From contig CAMCSE010000009.1 in assembly GCA_945877515.1 (NCBI GenBank), positions 1 to 49,155 on the forward strand: DNA of 49,155 bases, given 5' to 3'. A program made the translations under genes and the position numbers. Source of the stretch: an uncultured Clostridia bacterium. GTDB taxonomy: Bacteria > Bacillota > Clostridia > Oscillospirales > Oscillospiraceae. The notes below the pieces were generated by a model. It searched no databases, was not told the origin of the DNA, and saw only the letters and a list, made by a program, of their open reading frames with translations. Below, in pieces: positions 39,356 through 47,894 of this stretch (its first letter is position 1; every line of letters starts with the position of its first letter).

Positions 39356-40648
39356 ATGGGACTTATTAAAGCGGCACTGGGCAGCATCGGCGGCGTGATG
39401 GCGGATCAGTGGAAGGAATACTTCTACTGCGAGGCCATTCCCGAAAACGTACTGGCGGTAAAGGGTCAGAAAAAGACCACCAAGCGCTCCAGCAACACCA
39501 AGGGCGACGAGAACATCATCACCAACGGTTCTGTCATCGCGGTGGCGGACGGCCAGTGTATGCTCATCGTGGATCAGGGCAAGATCGTGGACATGTGCGC
39601 CGCCTCCGGCGAGTACACCTATGACCAGTCCACCGAGCCGTCCCTATTCGTGGGCGACCTGGGCGACGGCATCAAGAACGTGTTCAACAACATGGCCAAC
39701 CGCTTCACCTTCGGCGGCGAAGCGCCCAAGGATCAGCGCATCTACTACTTCAACACCAAGGAGCTGATCGGCAACAAGTACGGCACGCCGTCCCCCGTCC
39801 CGTTCCGGGTGGTGGATCAGCGCGCCGGCATCGACATCGATGTGGGCATCCGCTGCTTCGGCGAGTACAGCTACCGCATCAGCAACCCCATGCTGTTCTA
39901 CACCAACGTGTGCGGCAACGTGGGCGAGGCTTACACCCGCGACCGGCTGGACAGCCAGCTGAAAACCGAACTGCTGACCGCCCTCCAGCCCGCCTTTGCC
40001 AAGATCGGTGAAAACGGCATCCGCTACTCCCAGCTGCCCGGCCATACGCTGGAGCTGGCCGACGCACTGAACGAGGTGCTCAGCAAGAAGTGGCGCGACC
40101 TGCGGGGCATCGAGATCGTCTCCTTCGGCGTGTCCAGCGTGACGGCGGACGAGGAAGACGAGAAGATGCTCAAGGAGCTGCAGCGCAACGCGGCGTTCAT
40201 GGATCCCACCCGTGCGGCGGCGCATCTGGTGGGCTCTCAGGGCGACGCCATGAAGATGGCGGCCTCCAACACGGCTGCCGGCCCCGCTATGGCCTTTATG
40301 GGCATGGGAATGGCCGGTCAGGCCGGCGGAATGAACGCCCAGAACCTGTTCGCCATGGGACAGCAGCAACAGGCGCAGCAGGCGGCGGCGCAGCCCGCTC
40401 CCGCCGCACCCGCCGGCTGGACGTGCGCCTGCGGTCATGCGGGAAACACCGGCAAGTTCTGTGCCGAGTGCGGCCAGCCCAAGCCCGCGCCCGCCGGCGA
40501 GTGGAAATGTGCCTGCGGCGCGGTGAACACCGGCAAATTCTGCGCTGAATGCGGCCAGCCCAAGCCCGCCAGCGACGAGTGGACGTGTGCGTGCGGAACG
40601 GTCAACAAGGGCAAGTTCTGCGCCAACTGCGGCACGCCTCGCCCCTAA
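39356..40648 (+). CDS. SPFH-domain protein with three C-terminal zinc ribbons (YdjI-like)
   Basis: A 430-residue cytoplasmic protein. Residues 1 to about 290 form an SPFH-type domain of the virion-core-like/YdjI class (WKEYFYCEAIPENVLAVKG, DQRIYYFNTKELIGNKYG, FRVVDQRAGIDIDVGIRCFGEY, RDLRGIEIVSFGVSSV). A Gly/Met/Gln-rich linker follows (about 300-355). Then come three near-identical zinc ribbons, each WxCACG...GKFCAECG-like and 22-25 residues long. In B. subtilis YdjI works with YdjG, YdjH and the PspA-like YdjF in a membrane stress module; homologues of YdjG and YdjH are in this cluster at 42445 and 43599, but no PspA is visible. It is cytoplasmic, likely docking at the membrane through YdjG/YdjH. 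Confidence 0.9.
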   Translation: MGLIKAALGSIGGVMADQWKEYFYCEAIPENVLAVKGQKKTTKRSSNTKGDENIITNGSVIAVADGQCMLIVDQGKIVDMCAASGEYTYDQSTEPSLFVGDLGDGIKNVFNNMANRFTFGGEAPKDQRIYYFNTKELIGNKYGTPSPVPFRVVDQRAGIDIDVGIRCFGEYSYRISNPMLFYTNVCGNVGEAYTRDRLDSQLKTELLTALQPAFAKIGENGIRYSQLPGHTLELADALNEVLSKKWRDLRGIEIVSFGVSSVTADEEDEKMLKELQRNAAFMDPTRAAAHLVGSQGDAMKMAASNTAAGPAMAFMGMGMAGQAGGMNAQNLFAMGQQQQAQQAAAQPAPAAPAGWTCACGHAGNTGKFCAECGQPKPAPAGEWKCACGAVNTGKFCAECGQPKPASDEWTCACGTVNKGKFCANCGTPRP

Positions 40649-40654
40649 AGAGCC

Positions 40655-41197
40655 ATGAAGAAGATGATCGTCATTCTTATCGCGGGCATTGTGGTGGGTA
40701 TCACGATCTCGGGTCTTTATAAGCACTTTGTCACCGACCGGATAACGGACGGTGACGGCATGGTGAACGAGTTTGCCAACGTCTTTCGGGACGGCGACAC
40801 GCTGAAGAGCATCCGCTGGACGCAGAGCGGCTCAAGCTACGACCACGGGTTTTGCTTCGATTTGGAGGAGGCGGACGGCGCGTATACCATCTCCGGCTGG
40901 TGCATCGACACCGGGGGAAGCGGGGAGAGGGTGGAGCGCACAGACGCGCCCCTGACGGCAGAGCAGTGGGCGGAGGTGGAGCAGTGCCTGCGGGACAACT
41001 GGCACCAGCCGCCCAAGGTGCTGCCGGAGGGCCTGTCCGTCCTCGACGGAATGGAGAGCTACCTCAGCATCACCAGCGTGAGAGAAGGCGAAACGCTTAC
41101 GGCGGAATACAACGGCGAGTACGAGCACGCCCTTGAGGGGCTCCTGCGGGAGCTTCTCATGGGTGCCTCCGCGGAGTATACGCCGCCGGAGGCGTAA
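40655..41197 (+). CDS. Single-span membrane-anchored protein, unknown function
   Basis: A 180-residue protein with one N-terminal membrane segment (MIVILIAGIVVGITISGLY) and no lipobox, so the rest should face outward. The outer part is acidic and beta-rich (SSYDHGFCFDLEEADGAYTI, LTAEQWAEVEQCLRDNW, SYLSITSVREGETLTAEY). It starts six bases after the SPFH gene with only a weak ribosome site, implying translational coupling. No family recognised. Confidence 0.65.
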   Translation: MKKMIVILIAGIVVGITISGLYKHFVTDRITDGDGMVNEFANVFRDGDTLKSIRWTQSGSSYDHGFCFDLEEADGAYTISGWCIDTGGSGERVERTDAPLTAEQWAEVEQCLRDNWHQPPKVLPEGLSVLDGMESYLSITSVREGETLTAEYNGEYEHALEGLLRELLMGASAEYTPPEA

Positions 41198-41247
41198 ACA
41201 AAAACAAGACGAAATAGGGACATTGTGGAGAAAGAAAGGAGCAACAC

Positions 41248-41877
41248 ATGAGCAAGGGACAGAAATTTTTGAAGGTGACCTCGATTCTGATGATCATTGG
41301 CGGCGCGCTGGCGGGCGTGTCGTGCCTTCTGGGTATTGCGGGCGTGGCGATGCTGGCATCCTTGGCGGACGGCCATGCAGCGGCACTGATGCTCTATCTG
41401 GCACTGGCACTGGCTCTGGCGGCGGCGGTGGCGGAGTTTATCGCCGGACTGAAGGGACTGAAGACCTGCAAGACCGGCGGCGACGCCCACAAGTGCGTGG
41501 TCTGGGGCGCAGTGGTGGCAGGCATCACGGTGGTCTCCTCCGTGATGAACGTGGCGGGCGGCGGCAGCGTCGACGCCATGAGCATCCTGCTGAGTCTGGT
41601 GGTGCCAGGTCTGTATATCTACGGTGCCATGCAGGTGCAGAAGGGTGACTGGCAGCCCCAGCAGCCCAAGACCACACAGGCAGTCCAGCAGCCCCGCCAG
41701 CCCAGCAGCCCCTACTCTCAGGTTCCCCAGCAGCCCCAGCAGGCTCCGTATGCCGCGGCTCCTCAGCAGCCGATCCAGCCGGAGCAACCCGCTGCCGCTC
41801 CCGCCTTTTGCCCGTCCTGCGGCGCCAAAGGCTCCGGCGAGAAGTTCTGCCAGAACTGCGGCGCACCCCTGCGCTGA
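41248..41877 (+). CDS. Four-span membrane protein with C-terminal zinc ribbon
   Basis: A 209-residue protein. About four hydrophobic segments occupy residues 8-125 (ILMIIGGALAGVSCLLGIAG, LMLYLALALALAAAVAEFIA, VVWGAVVAGITVVSSVMNVA, ILLSLVVPGLYIYGAM). A Pro/Gln-rich linker of about 55 residues (many PQQP repeats) leads to a single zinc ribbon, FCPSCGAKGSGEKFCQNCGAPLR. The zinc ribbon would lie in the cytoplasm. The ATG follows AAAGGAG. It is probably an envelope component of the cluster; the function is unknown. Confidence 0.75.
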   Translation: MSKGQKFLKVTSILMIIGGALAGVSCLLGIAGVAMLASLADGHAAALMLYLALALALAAAVAEFIAGLKGLKTCKTGGDAHKCVVWGAVVAGITVVSSVMNVAGGGSVDAMSILLSLVVPGLYIYGAMQVQKGDWQPQQPKTTQAVQQPRQPSSPYSQVPQQPQQAPYAAAPQQPIQPEQPAAAPAFCPSCGAKGSGEKFCQNCGAPLR

Positions 41878-41944
41878 CCATTTCCCTGACCGCCCCTGCG
41901 GGCGGAAAACAAATCGTTATGTAAATAAAGAAAGGAACTCTACC

Positions 41945-42355
41945 ATGAAAAAATCGATCACGCTTGTATTGGCCGCATTGATGATGCTCTCCCTCACTGC
42001 CTGCGGCGGCGGTGGCAAGGATAAGGGCGGCGCTCTGCCCGGCATTGATATGAAATCCACGGACACACAGACCGTGACCCCTGACAGAGCAACACTGGAA
42101 GTGCTGAATGAGACATTCTTCACCTATCTGGGCGGCCTGAACTACTTCACCGACGGCGATCCCCAGGCGAAGCTGACCTATGCGGATCTCAAGGAGCACA
42201 TCGGCGTGGATTGCTCCGAGTACCAGTACCAGGAGGAGTACCAGCGCGGTGTATACACCTGGTACGCCGCCGAGGATGAGGCGTGCTGCCTGTCCCTGTT
42301 CTTCGGCGACAACGGCAAGCTGGTGGCTGCCGGTGCGTACAACCTCAGCCTTTGA
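41945..42355 (+). CDS. Small lipoprotein with BLIP-like domain
   Basis: A 136-residue protein. The signal peptide MKKSITLVLAALMMLSL has lipobox LTAC, followed by GGGGKDKGG. The mature part holds KLTYADLKEHIGVDCSEYQY and YTWYAAEDEACCLSLFFGDNGKL, matching the C-terminal segment of the lipoprotein at 36783 in motif order. This suggests a shared SmpA/BLIP-like fold (inference). The ATG has an AAAGGAAC site; the frame open further upstream overlaps the previous gene in another frame and is not used. Confidence 0.75.
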   Translation: MKKSITLVLAALMMLSLTACGGGGKDKGGALPGIDMKSTDTQTVTPDRATLEVLNETFFTYLGGLNYFTDGDPQAKLTYADLKEHIGVDCSEYQYQEEYQRGVYTWYAAEDEACCLSLFFGDNGKLVAAGAYNLSL

Positions 42356-42444
42356 TCGACCCTGACTGACCGTATTCCTATCTGAACGCCATTTTCCACG
42401 GGAGCGGCTCAAGGCCGCTCCCGCAGCGGAAAGGAGAGAGAACA

Positions 42445-43584
42445 ATGGCATCCCAAATCACCAACTATAAATGCCCGGCATGTACCGGCCCCCTGCACTT
42501 TGTAGGCGCCTCCGGTATGCTGGAATGTGATTTCTGCGGCGCGAAATATGACGTGGCGCAGATCGAAGCTCTGTACGCAGAGAAAGAGGCCAAATCCGTG
42601 GAGGCCACGGAAAAGGCCAACGCCAAGGCGGAGGAGAACCGCCAGAAAATAGCGGAGATGGAGGCACAGGGGTGGGACACCTCCAGCCTCAACAGCGACT
42701 GGGGCGCGGAGGCCGACGGCATGAAGGCCTACAACTGCCCCAGCTGCGGCGCGGAGCTGATCTGCGACGCCTCCACCGCCGCCACCTCCTGCCCCTATTG
42801 CGGCAACCCCACGGTGGTGCCGGGGCAGTTCAGCGGCGCGCTGAAGCCGGACTTCGTGATCCCCTTCAAGCTCAGCAAGGAGGACGCGGTGGCGGCGCTG
42901 AAAAACCACTATAAGGGCAAGCCCCTGCTGCCCAAGGCCTTTACCAACGGCAATCACATTGAGGAGATCCAGGGCGTGTACGTCCCCTTCTGGATGTTCG
43001 ACGGTCAGGCGGAGGGCTCTGTGGACTATGAGGGTCTGATCATCCATGTTTACGAGAGCGGCGACTACGAGATCACCGAGACGGAGCACTACGACGTGCA
43101 CCGCGGCGGCTCCATCTCCTTTGAAAAGGTGCCGGTGGACGCCTCCAGCAAGATGCCCGACGACCACATGGACTCCATCGAGCCGTATGACTACGCCGGT
43201 CTGAAGCCCTTTTCCACCGCCTATCTGCCCGGCTTTCTGGCGGATAAGTACGACGTGACGGTGGAGGAGAGCCACGACCGGGCAGACGGACGGTGCTCCG
43301 CGTCTCTGGAGGGCGCGCTGCGCCGCACCACCACGGCGTATGACAGCTGCGTTCCCCTGCGGCAGGACATTCGCCTGCGGCGCGGCAAGGTACACTATGC
43401 GCTGCTGCCGGTGTGGATGCTGCATACCAAGTGGAACGGCAAGGACTTCCTCTTTGCCATGAACGGGCAGACCGGCAAGCTGGTGGGCGACCTGCCCACG
43501 GATATGGGCAAGTTCTGGGCGATCTTCGCCGCCGTCGCCGCGCCGGTGACGGCCATCGCGGCACTGATCATGATGCTGTTTTAA
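42445..43584 (+). CDS. TFIIB-type zinc-ribbon membrane protein (YdjG-like)
   Basis: A 379-residue protein. The first zinc ribbon is CPACTGPLHF...CDFCGAKY (residues 10-31). A charged coiled coil (KEAKSVEATEKANAKAEENR) follows, then a second ribbon, CPSCGAEL...CPYCGNP (97-118). The middle part includes FVIPFKLSKEDAVAALKNHY, GVYVPFWMFDGQAEGSVDYEG and YALLPVWMLHTKWNGKDFLF, typical of the YdjG family, and a C-terminal membrane segment (FWAIFAAVAAPVTAIAALIMML). In B. subtilis YdjG and YdjH form a membrane complex that recruits YdjI and the PspA homologue. The next gene is the YdjH-like TPM protein, 14 bases away. Confidence 0.9.
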   Translation: MASQITNYKCPACTGPLHFVGASGMLECDFCGAKYDVAQIEALYAEKEAKSVEATEKANAKAEENRQKIAEMEAQGWDTSSLNSDWGAEADGMKAYNCPSCGAELICDASTAATSCPYCGNPTVVPGQFSGALKPDFVIPFKLSKEDAVAALKNHYKGKPLLPKAFTNGNHIEEIQGVYVPFWMFDGQAEGSVDYEGLIIHVYESGDYEITETEHYDVHRGGSISFEKVPVDASSKMPDDHMDSIEPYDYAGLKPFSTAYLPGFLADKYDVTVEESHDRADGRCSASLEGALRRTTTAYDSCVPLRQDIRLRRGKVHYALLPVWMLHTKWNGKDFLFAMNGQTGKLVGDLPTDMGKFWAIFAAVAAPVTAIAALIMMLF

Positions 43585-43598
43585 GGAGGGCGGCCGAG

Positions 43599-44381
43599 AT
43601 GAAAAAAAGAATTTTTACATGCCTGCTGGCGCTGCTGGCGGTGCTGACGATGATCGTTCCCGCGTGGGCGGAGCAGACGGAGGACGACCTGTTCGTGTAC
43701 GATACGGAGAACCTGCTGACCGAGGATGAATGGCTGGAGCTGGAGCTGCTGGCCGACGAGATCTCCTGGCGGTACGATTGCGCCGTCTACATCGTCACCA
43801 TCTACGACTACGAGGACTATGACAGCGACATCCACTACGCGGCGGTGAACATCTACGACAGCAACAGCTTCGGCATCGGCGAGAACCGCGAGGGCATCAT
43901 GCTGATGCTGAGCACATACGACCGCGACTACGACCTGTACGTTCGCGACGGCGGCACCGCCGAGTACGCAGTCAACAAGTATGGCCGCCACCAGATGACG
44001 GAGGAGTTCCTCGACAACTTTGCCGACGACGACTGGGCGGGCGGCTTCAGGGACTATCTGAACGCCTGCGCCGAGTATCTGAGTCTTGCCGAGCAGGGGC
44101 ACCCCGTCAGAAAGCCGCTGATCAAGGTGCTGCCTATGGCGCTGGGTATCGGCATCATTCTGGCTCTGGCCGTATGCCTGTTCCTGAAGGCCAAGATGAA
44201 GTCCGTCCGTCAGGGCGCGGAGGCGGATACCTACGTGACGGCCGAAGGGCTGAACCTTACGGAGCAGTACGACAACTATACCCACACCACTGAGACCCGC
44301 CGCAAGATCTCCCGGGACAGCGATGGCGGCAGCAGTGACCACTCCGGCGGCGGAGGCTCCAGCACAAGCGGTAAGTACTGA
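43599..44381 (+). CDS. TPM-domain membrane protein (YdjH/YgcG-like)
   Basis: A 260-residue protein. A signal peptide (MKKRIFTCLLALLAVLTM, cleavage near AWAEQ) is followed by a TPM domain (YDTENLLTEDEWLELELLAD, AVYIVTIYDYEDYDSD, NREGIMLMLSTYDRDYDLYV). A membrane segment (LPMALGIGIILALAVCLFL) and a cytoplasmic tail follow, rich in Ser and Gly (SDGGSSDHSGGGGSS), as is common in this family. Domain order and the YdjG-like neighbour support the YdjH assignment. The ATG lies 14 bases after the YdjG-like stop with an AAGGAGG site. Confidence 0.9.
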   Translation: MKKRIFTCLLALLAVLTMIVPAWAEQTEDDLFVYDTENLLTEDEWLELELLADEISWRYDCAVYIVTIYDYEDYDSDIHYAAVNIYDSNSFGIGENREGIMLMLSTYDRDYDLYVRDGGTAEYAVNKYGRHQMTEEFLDNFADDDWAGGFRDYLNACAEYLSLAEQGHPVRKPLIKVLPMALGIGIILALAVCLFLKAKMKSVRQGAEADTYVTAEGLNLTEQYDNYTHTTETRRKISRDSDGGSSDHSGGGGSSTSGKY

Positions 44382-44400
44382 GCGGTAAAAGGAGGATCCG

Positions 44401-45522
44401 ATGAAAAAGAATCCCATCCTCTGTCTGCTGCTGGCGCTGGCGATGATGCTGACGCTGACAGCCTGCCAGATAGATATCCCCGGCGTCGGAACCGTCCGCA
44501 TCAACGACGGCAGCAAAAACGACCATGATGCGGATGGCTCCCCTGCGGGGAACAGCTATGACACCTCCCTTGCCCAGCTGCGTGAGGAGGCGATGGACTT
44601 GCCCTCCTACCTCTTCGCAGCGGCGTATATCGGCAGCTCGGCGGGCGGCCCCGACGATCTGGAACTTCCCCTGCAGGAGTGGGTGCGCACGGCGGCGCCG
44701 GAGCTGTGTGCCCAGTATCCCTTCGTCCAGAATATCCCCCGTGAACGGGTGGTGGGCAGCGGCGGCAGCCTGTTCTGCGTGGTGCCCCGCGACCCTGATG
44801 CCACCCTTGCGGTGAACCGCATCCGGTGGAACCCCCAGAACGAGGACTACGACAATCTGGAGGTTCTCTACCGCAGCGAGAGCGGCGACCCGATCCTGCT
44901 GTATGCCTGCGCCGATATGGGCGAAAGCCCCTATCCCGACACGGAGGTCATCGTGACGGACAGCACCGGCAAAACCGTCACGTGGTACCCCATCTACGGC
45001 ATCACGGCGCTGCCCTACGACTATGAATATGACCTGCCTCTGGGCTACAGCTTCACCGTCTGCGACGAGGACTACGGCGGCGACATGATCGAAGAGTCCA
45101 TGTGGACGGCCCCTACGGCGGAGCAGCTGGCCAGGTACGTCTGGACGTGGCAGGGCGATCTTGCGGAGCAGCCCGCCATGGCCACCATGTCCCTGACACA
45201 GGGCAGCGGCGCGGAGCCGGGGCAGATCACCTTCACATGGTGGTACACCAAGGACTACGGCGATCCGCAGGAGATCTATGAGGGCAGCTGGTCCCTGACG
45301 GACAGCGGAGAGCATATAGATCTGACCATGACCCGCAGCGGCGGCCGGCAGTATACGAAGGGCGAGGCGCCCACCACGGTGTCGGGCATGTTCCCTGTGC
45401 AGGTACCCGCGGCCTTCGATGTCTTCCCGGTGCTGAACGTGACCGGCGGAGGCGGCGCCTACGGGTTCCCCATCCAGCAGATCCCCAACGAGCTTCTCAT
45501 GTTTGAGCCCGCTCAGGGGTAA
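44401..45522 (+). CDS. Predicted lipoprotein, first of a tandem paralogous pair
   Basis: A 373-residue protein. The signal peptide MKKNPILCLLLALAMMLTL ends in lipobox LTAC. The mature part begins QIDIPGVGTVRINDG, then PLQEWVRTAAPELCAQYPFV, NIPRERVVGSGGSLFCVVPRD, VLYRSESGDPILL and FTWWYTKDYGDPQEIYEGSW. It is clearly homologous along its whole length to the next gene. It follows the TPM gene by 19 bases with an AAGGAGG site and belongs to the same cluster. I recognise no named domain; a surface role is inferred from the lipid anchor. Confidence 0.78.
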   Translation: MKKNPILCLLLALAMMLTLTACQIDIPGVGTVRINDGSKNDHDADGSPAGNSYDTSLAQLREEAMDLPSYLFAAAYIGSSAGGPDDLELPLQEWVRTAAPELCAQYPFVQNIPRERVVGSGGSLFCVVPRDPDATLAVNRIRWNPQNEDYDNLEVLYRSESGDPILLYACADMGESPYPDTEVIVTDSTGKTVTWYPIYGITALPYDYEYDLPLGYSFTVCDEDYGGDMIEESMWTAPTAEQLARYVWTWQGDLAEQPAMATMSLTQGSGAEPGQITFTWWYTKDYGDPQEIYEGSWSLTDSGEHIDLTMTRSGGRQYTKGEAPTTVSGMFPVQVPAAFDVFPVLNVTGGGGAYGFPIQQIPNELLMFEPAQG

Positions 45523-45552
45523 ATGACGGTAAAATACAGAAAGGAGGTGCCC

Positions 45553-46704
45553 ATGCACAACAACAAAAATAAGCTGGTCAGGTCGCTTGCGGCGATGCTG
45601 CTGGTCTTGGCCATGGCGCTGCCGCTGACGGCCTGTCAGGTGGAGATACCCGGCATGGGAACCATCAACATCAACGACGGTGCATCGGACGGTGACACCG
45701 CCAAAACCAACGGCGGCGAGCCGGGAGCCTACGACGACTCTCTGGATCTGCTGCGGCAGCTGCTGGACGAGCGTCAGCAGGACGAGCGCCTCGCGGTGGC
45801 CTACATCGGCGATATCAACGGCAGCCTGAGTGATCTGACGATCCCTCTGCGGGATTGGATCAACGATACGGCGCCGGGGCTGTGCGCCCAGTATACCTTT
45901 GTTCGGAATATCCCGCAGGAGCGGGTGGTGGGCGACAGCGGAAGCCTGTTCTGCGTGGTGCCCCGTGACCCCAACGCCACCGTGGCGGTGAACCGCGTCC
46001 AGTGGAACGAGGCGAAGGGCGGCTACGAGACCCTTGATGTGCTCTACCGCAGCGAGAGCGGCGACCCGATCCTGCTGTTCGTCTCCAACGATCTGGGAAC
46101 TGTCCCCACCGATACCACGGAGCTGCTCTTGACCGACAGCCACCCCGATACCCTGAGCTGGTATCCCATCCCCGGAATCGTGGCGCTGCCCTACGACTCC
46201 GAGAACGAACGGAGGCTGGCCTACGACTTCACCTTTTACTCACAGGAGGAGAACGACGGCTTCGGCAGCGACATCGGCTGGACGTGTCCCTCCGGTTCCC
46301 AGCTGACGCAGGAGATATGGGCGTGGCAGGGTCATACGGATAAGCCCGCTCTGGCCACTCTGGAGCTGCACGCCAACAGCAGCCAGGAGGACTATTGGGG
46401 CTCGGCCACCTTCACCTGGTGGTACGAAAGCGACTTCGTCACACCGGAGGAGGTCTATACAGGCGACTGGGGACTGACCGGCAACGGGGAATACTCCGGC
46501 GTGATCATGCTGGATCTGACCCGCACCGGCGGCAAGAGATACACGCCCGGCGAGACGGAACGGATCATCCACGACGGCTTCATCGTGCAGGTCCCCATGG
46601 CCTTCGAGGACTACACCTATCTGTCCGTCGACAAGGGACAGCACGGCTCCTATCTGCCCATTCAGTTGGAGCCGGACACGGTACTTTATTTCTATCCCCA
46701 GTAG
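45553..46704 (+). CDS. Predicted lipoprotein, second of a tandem paralogous pair
   Basis: A 383-residue protein. The start at MHNNKNKL follows AAGGAGGT; an in-frame ATG at 45523 abuts the previous stop but lacks a site. The lipobox LTAC precedes QVEIPGMGTININDG. Shared blocks with the previous gene include LCAQYTFVRNIPQERVVG, SLFCVVPRDPNATVAVNR, VLYRSESGDPILL and FTWWYESDFVTPEEVYTG. The pair arose by tandem duplication and has diverged mostly in the N-terminal spacer and the C-terminus. Function unknown; outer-face lipoprotein of the envelope cluster. Confidence 0.78.
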   Translation: MHNNKNKLVRSLAAMLLVLAMALPLTACQVEIPGMGTININDGASDGDTAKTNGGEPGAYDDSLDLLRQLLDERQQDERLAVAYIGDINGSLSDLTIPLRDWINDTAPGLCAQYTFVRNIPQERVVGDSGSLFCVVPRDPNATVAVNRVQWNEAKGGYETLDVLYRSESGDPILLFVSNDLGTVPTDTTELLLTDSHPDTLSWYPIPGIVALPYDSENERRLAYDFTFYSQEENDGFGSDIGWTCPSGSQLTQEIWAWQGHTDKPALATLELHANSSQEDYWGSATFTWWYESDFVTPEEVYTGDWGLTGNGEYSGVIMLDLTRTGGKRYTPGETERIIHDGFIVQVPMAFEDYTYLSVDKGQHGSYLPIQLEPDTVLYFYPQ

Positions 46705-46744
46705 GCGGAGTAAGCGTGTGTGAACACGGAAAGGAGACAACGCC

Positions 46745-46831
46745 ATGCGTAAATGCTGGAAAGGGCTGGCGGTAATCCTTGGGATCACGCTGGCGGCAAG
46801 CGGATCATCAAGCGCAAGAACGGCTGATTGA
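46745..46831 (+). CDS. Very short ORF, likely gene remnant
   Basis: A 28-codon frame behind a good AAAGGAGAC site encodes MRKCWKGLAVILGITLAAS and a short polar tail. In another frame the same DNA ends KRIIKRKNG followed by TGA, which looks like the basic end of a membrane protein. A deleted or frameshifted small membrane-protein gene is the likely explanation; a real micro-peptide is possible. Confidence 0.3.
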   Translation: MRKCWKGLAVILGITLAASGSSSARTAD

Positions 46832-46881
46832 CCGATACGCGGTTCGTCTGAGATCAATTTGCAAATACCTCATCTAAAATA

Positions 46882-46922
46882 GCCATAAGGCGGCGGACAT
46901 CACCTGTCCGCCGCCTTATGGC
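46882..46922. terminator. Terminator between the envelope cluster and the redox module
   Basis: A perfect 18-bp stem, 46882-46899 with 46905-46922, core AAGGCGGCGGACA, around TCACC. The minus-strand exit is T-rich (TATTTTAG), so it fits best as the end of the leftward TlpA-like operon while also facing the rightward cluster. Confidence 0.8.
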
Positions 46923-46955
46923 GCGTATTCCTCCTTGCGGGGAAACCTCCGTTTG

Positions 46956-47894
46956 TCAGCCCCTATCGGCGGAGAGCGCCTTGTCGATTTGGGCTTGCAG
47001 TGCCTCCGCCTGCTTCTTTTCCGTAATAGCGCCCACGATGGGGTCGCCCACGATGTTGCCGTTCCTGTCAACCACATAGGTGGTGGGATAGGCAAAGATA
47101 TTGGTGGTGAACTTTCCCGCCTCACCGTCGGAAGCGAAATACACATTCTGATAGGTCGCGCCCTTCTTGGCCAGCACGTCCTTGGCCTCAGAGATGGTCG
47201 TTTCATCGCCGTCCAGCGTGAAGGTGTTGACGCCGATGAGGGCGCCGCCCTTCTCCGCAAGTTCCTTGTTCAGCGCGTCCAGCTCAGAAAGCTCACCCAC
47301 GCAGGGGTTGCAGGTGGTAAACCAGAAATTCACCACGGTGACGGCGTTTTTGGCGAACAGCTCGCTGCTCTTCACCGTGTTACCGTCCAGATCCTTGCCC
47401 TCAAAGGCGGGAAACTTCTGCATACTGCCATCGTCAGGCGGCGTGGTCTTATCGCTGCCCGCCGGTACGCTCATGCTGCCATCCCCTGCGGGCGTCTCGG
47501 ATAAGCTGGGGAATTTTTCCTCCAATGCGGCCAGCCGGTCCTCGATATTTTTGATTTCCGTGGCTTTTTCCTTCAGCAGCTCGTACTCCTCGTCGGTAAA
47601 CTGCTCCTTGGCGGCTTCAATGGTGCTCAGCAGAAATTCGCCGTAGTTTTTGCCGTCCTCCATCATGGCCATGCCCTTGTCGGCGGACAGAAAGACCTTC
47701 TCCCACAGCTCGGTGTTCTCTGTCTGGATGGCGTTCTCCTGTGCCACCAGCTGATCGTACAGAGTTCTTGCCTCCTCGAGGGTCTGGGGCTCGCCGTCGC
47801 CGCCTCCGTTCTCCGCGGGCTTCGTGCCGCAGGCGGCCAGAGACAGCACCAGCACAGCGGCCAGCAGCAGTGTGATGATTTTCTTTGCGTTCAT
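46956..47894 (-). CDS. TlpA/ResA-like thiol-disulfide oxidoreductase lipoprotein
   Basis: A 312-residue exported protein. The signal peptide MNAKKIITLLLAAVLVLSL has lipobox LAAC. A helical region of about 100 residues (EEARTLYDQLVAQENAIQTE onward) precedes a thioredoxin-fold domain from about residue 160: NFWFTTCNPCVGELSELDAL with the CxxC, and the cis-Pro loop FAYPTTYVVDRNGNIVG. Such proteins reduce or exchange disulfides outside the membrane using electrons passed through it. Its start overlaps the Fe-S membrane protein gene by four bases, so that protein is the likely electron donor (inference). Confidence 0.9.
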   Translation of the reverse strand: MNAKKIITLLLAAVLVLSLAACGTKPAENGGGDGEPQTLEEARTLYDQLVAQENAIQTENTELWEKVFLSADKGMAMMEDGKNYGEFLLSTIEAAKEQFTDEEYELLKEKATEIKNIEDRLAALEEKFPSLSETPAGDGSMSVPAGSDKTTPPDDGSMQKFPAFEGKDLDGNTVKSSELFAKNAVTVVNFWFTTCNPCVGELSELDALNKELAEKGGALIGVNTFTLDGDETTISEAKDVLAKKGATYQNVYFASDGEAGKFTTNIFAYPTTYVVDRNGNIVGDPIVGAITEKKQAEALQAQIDKALSADRG

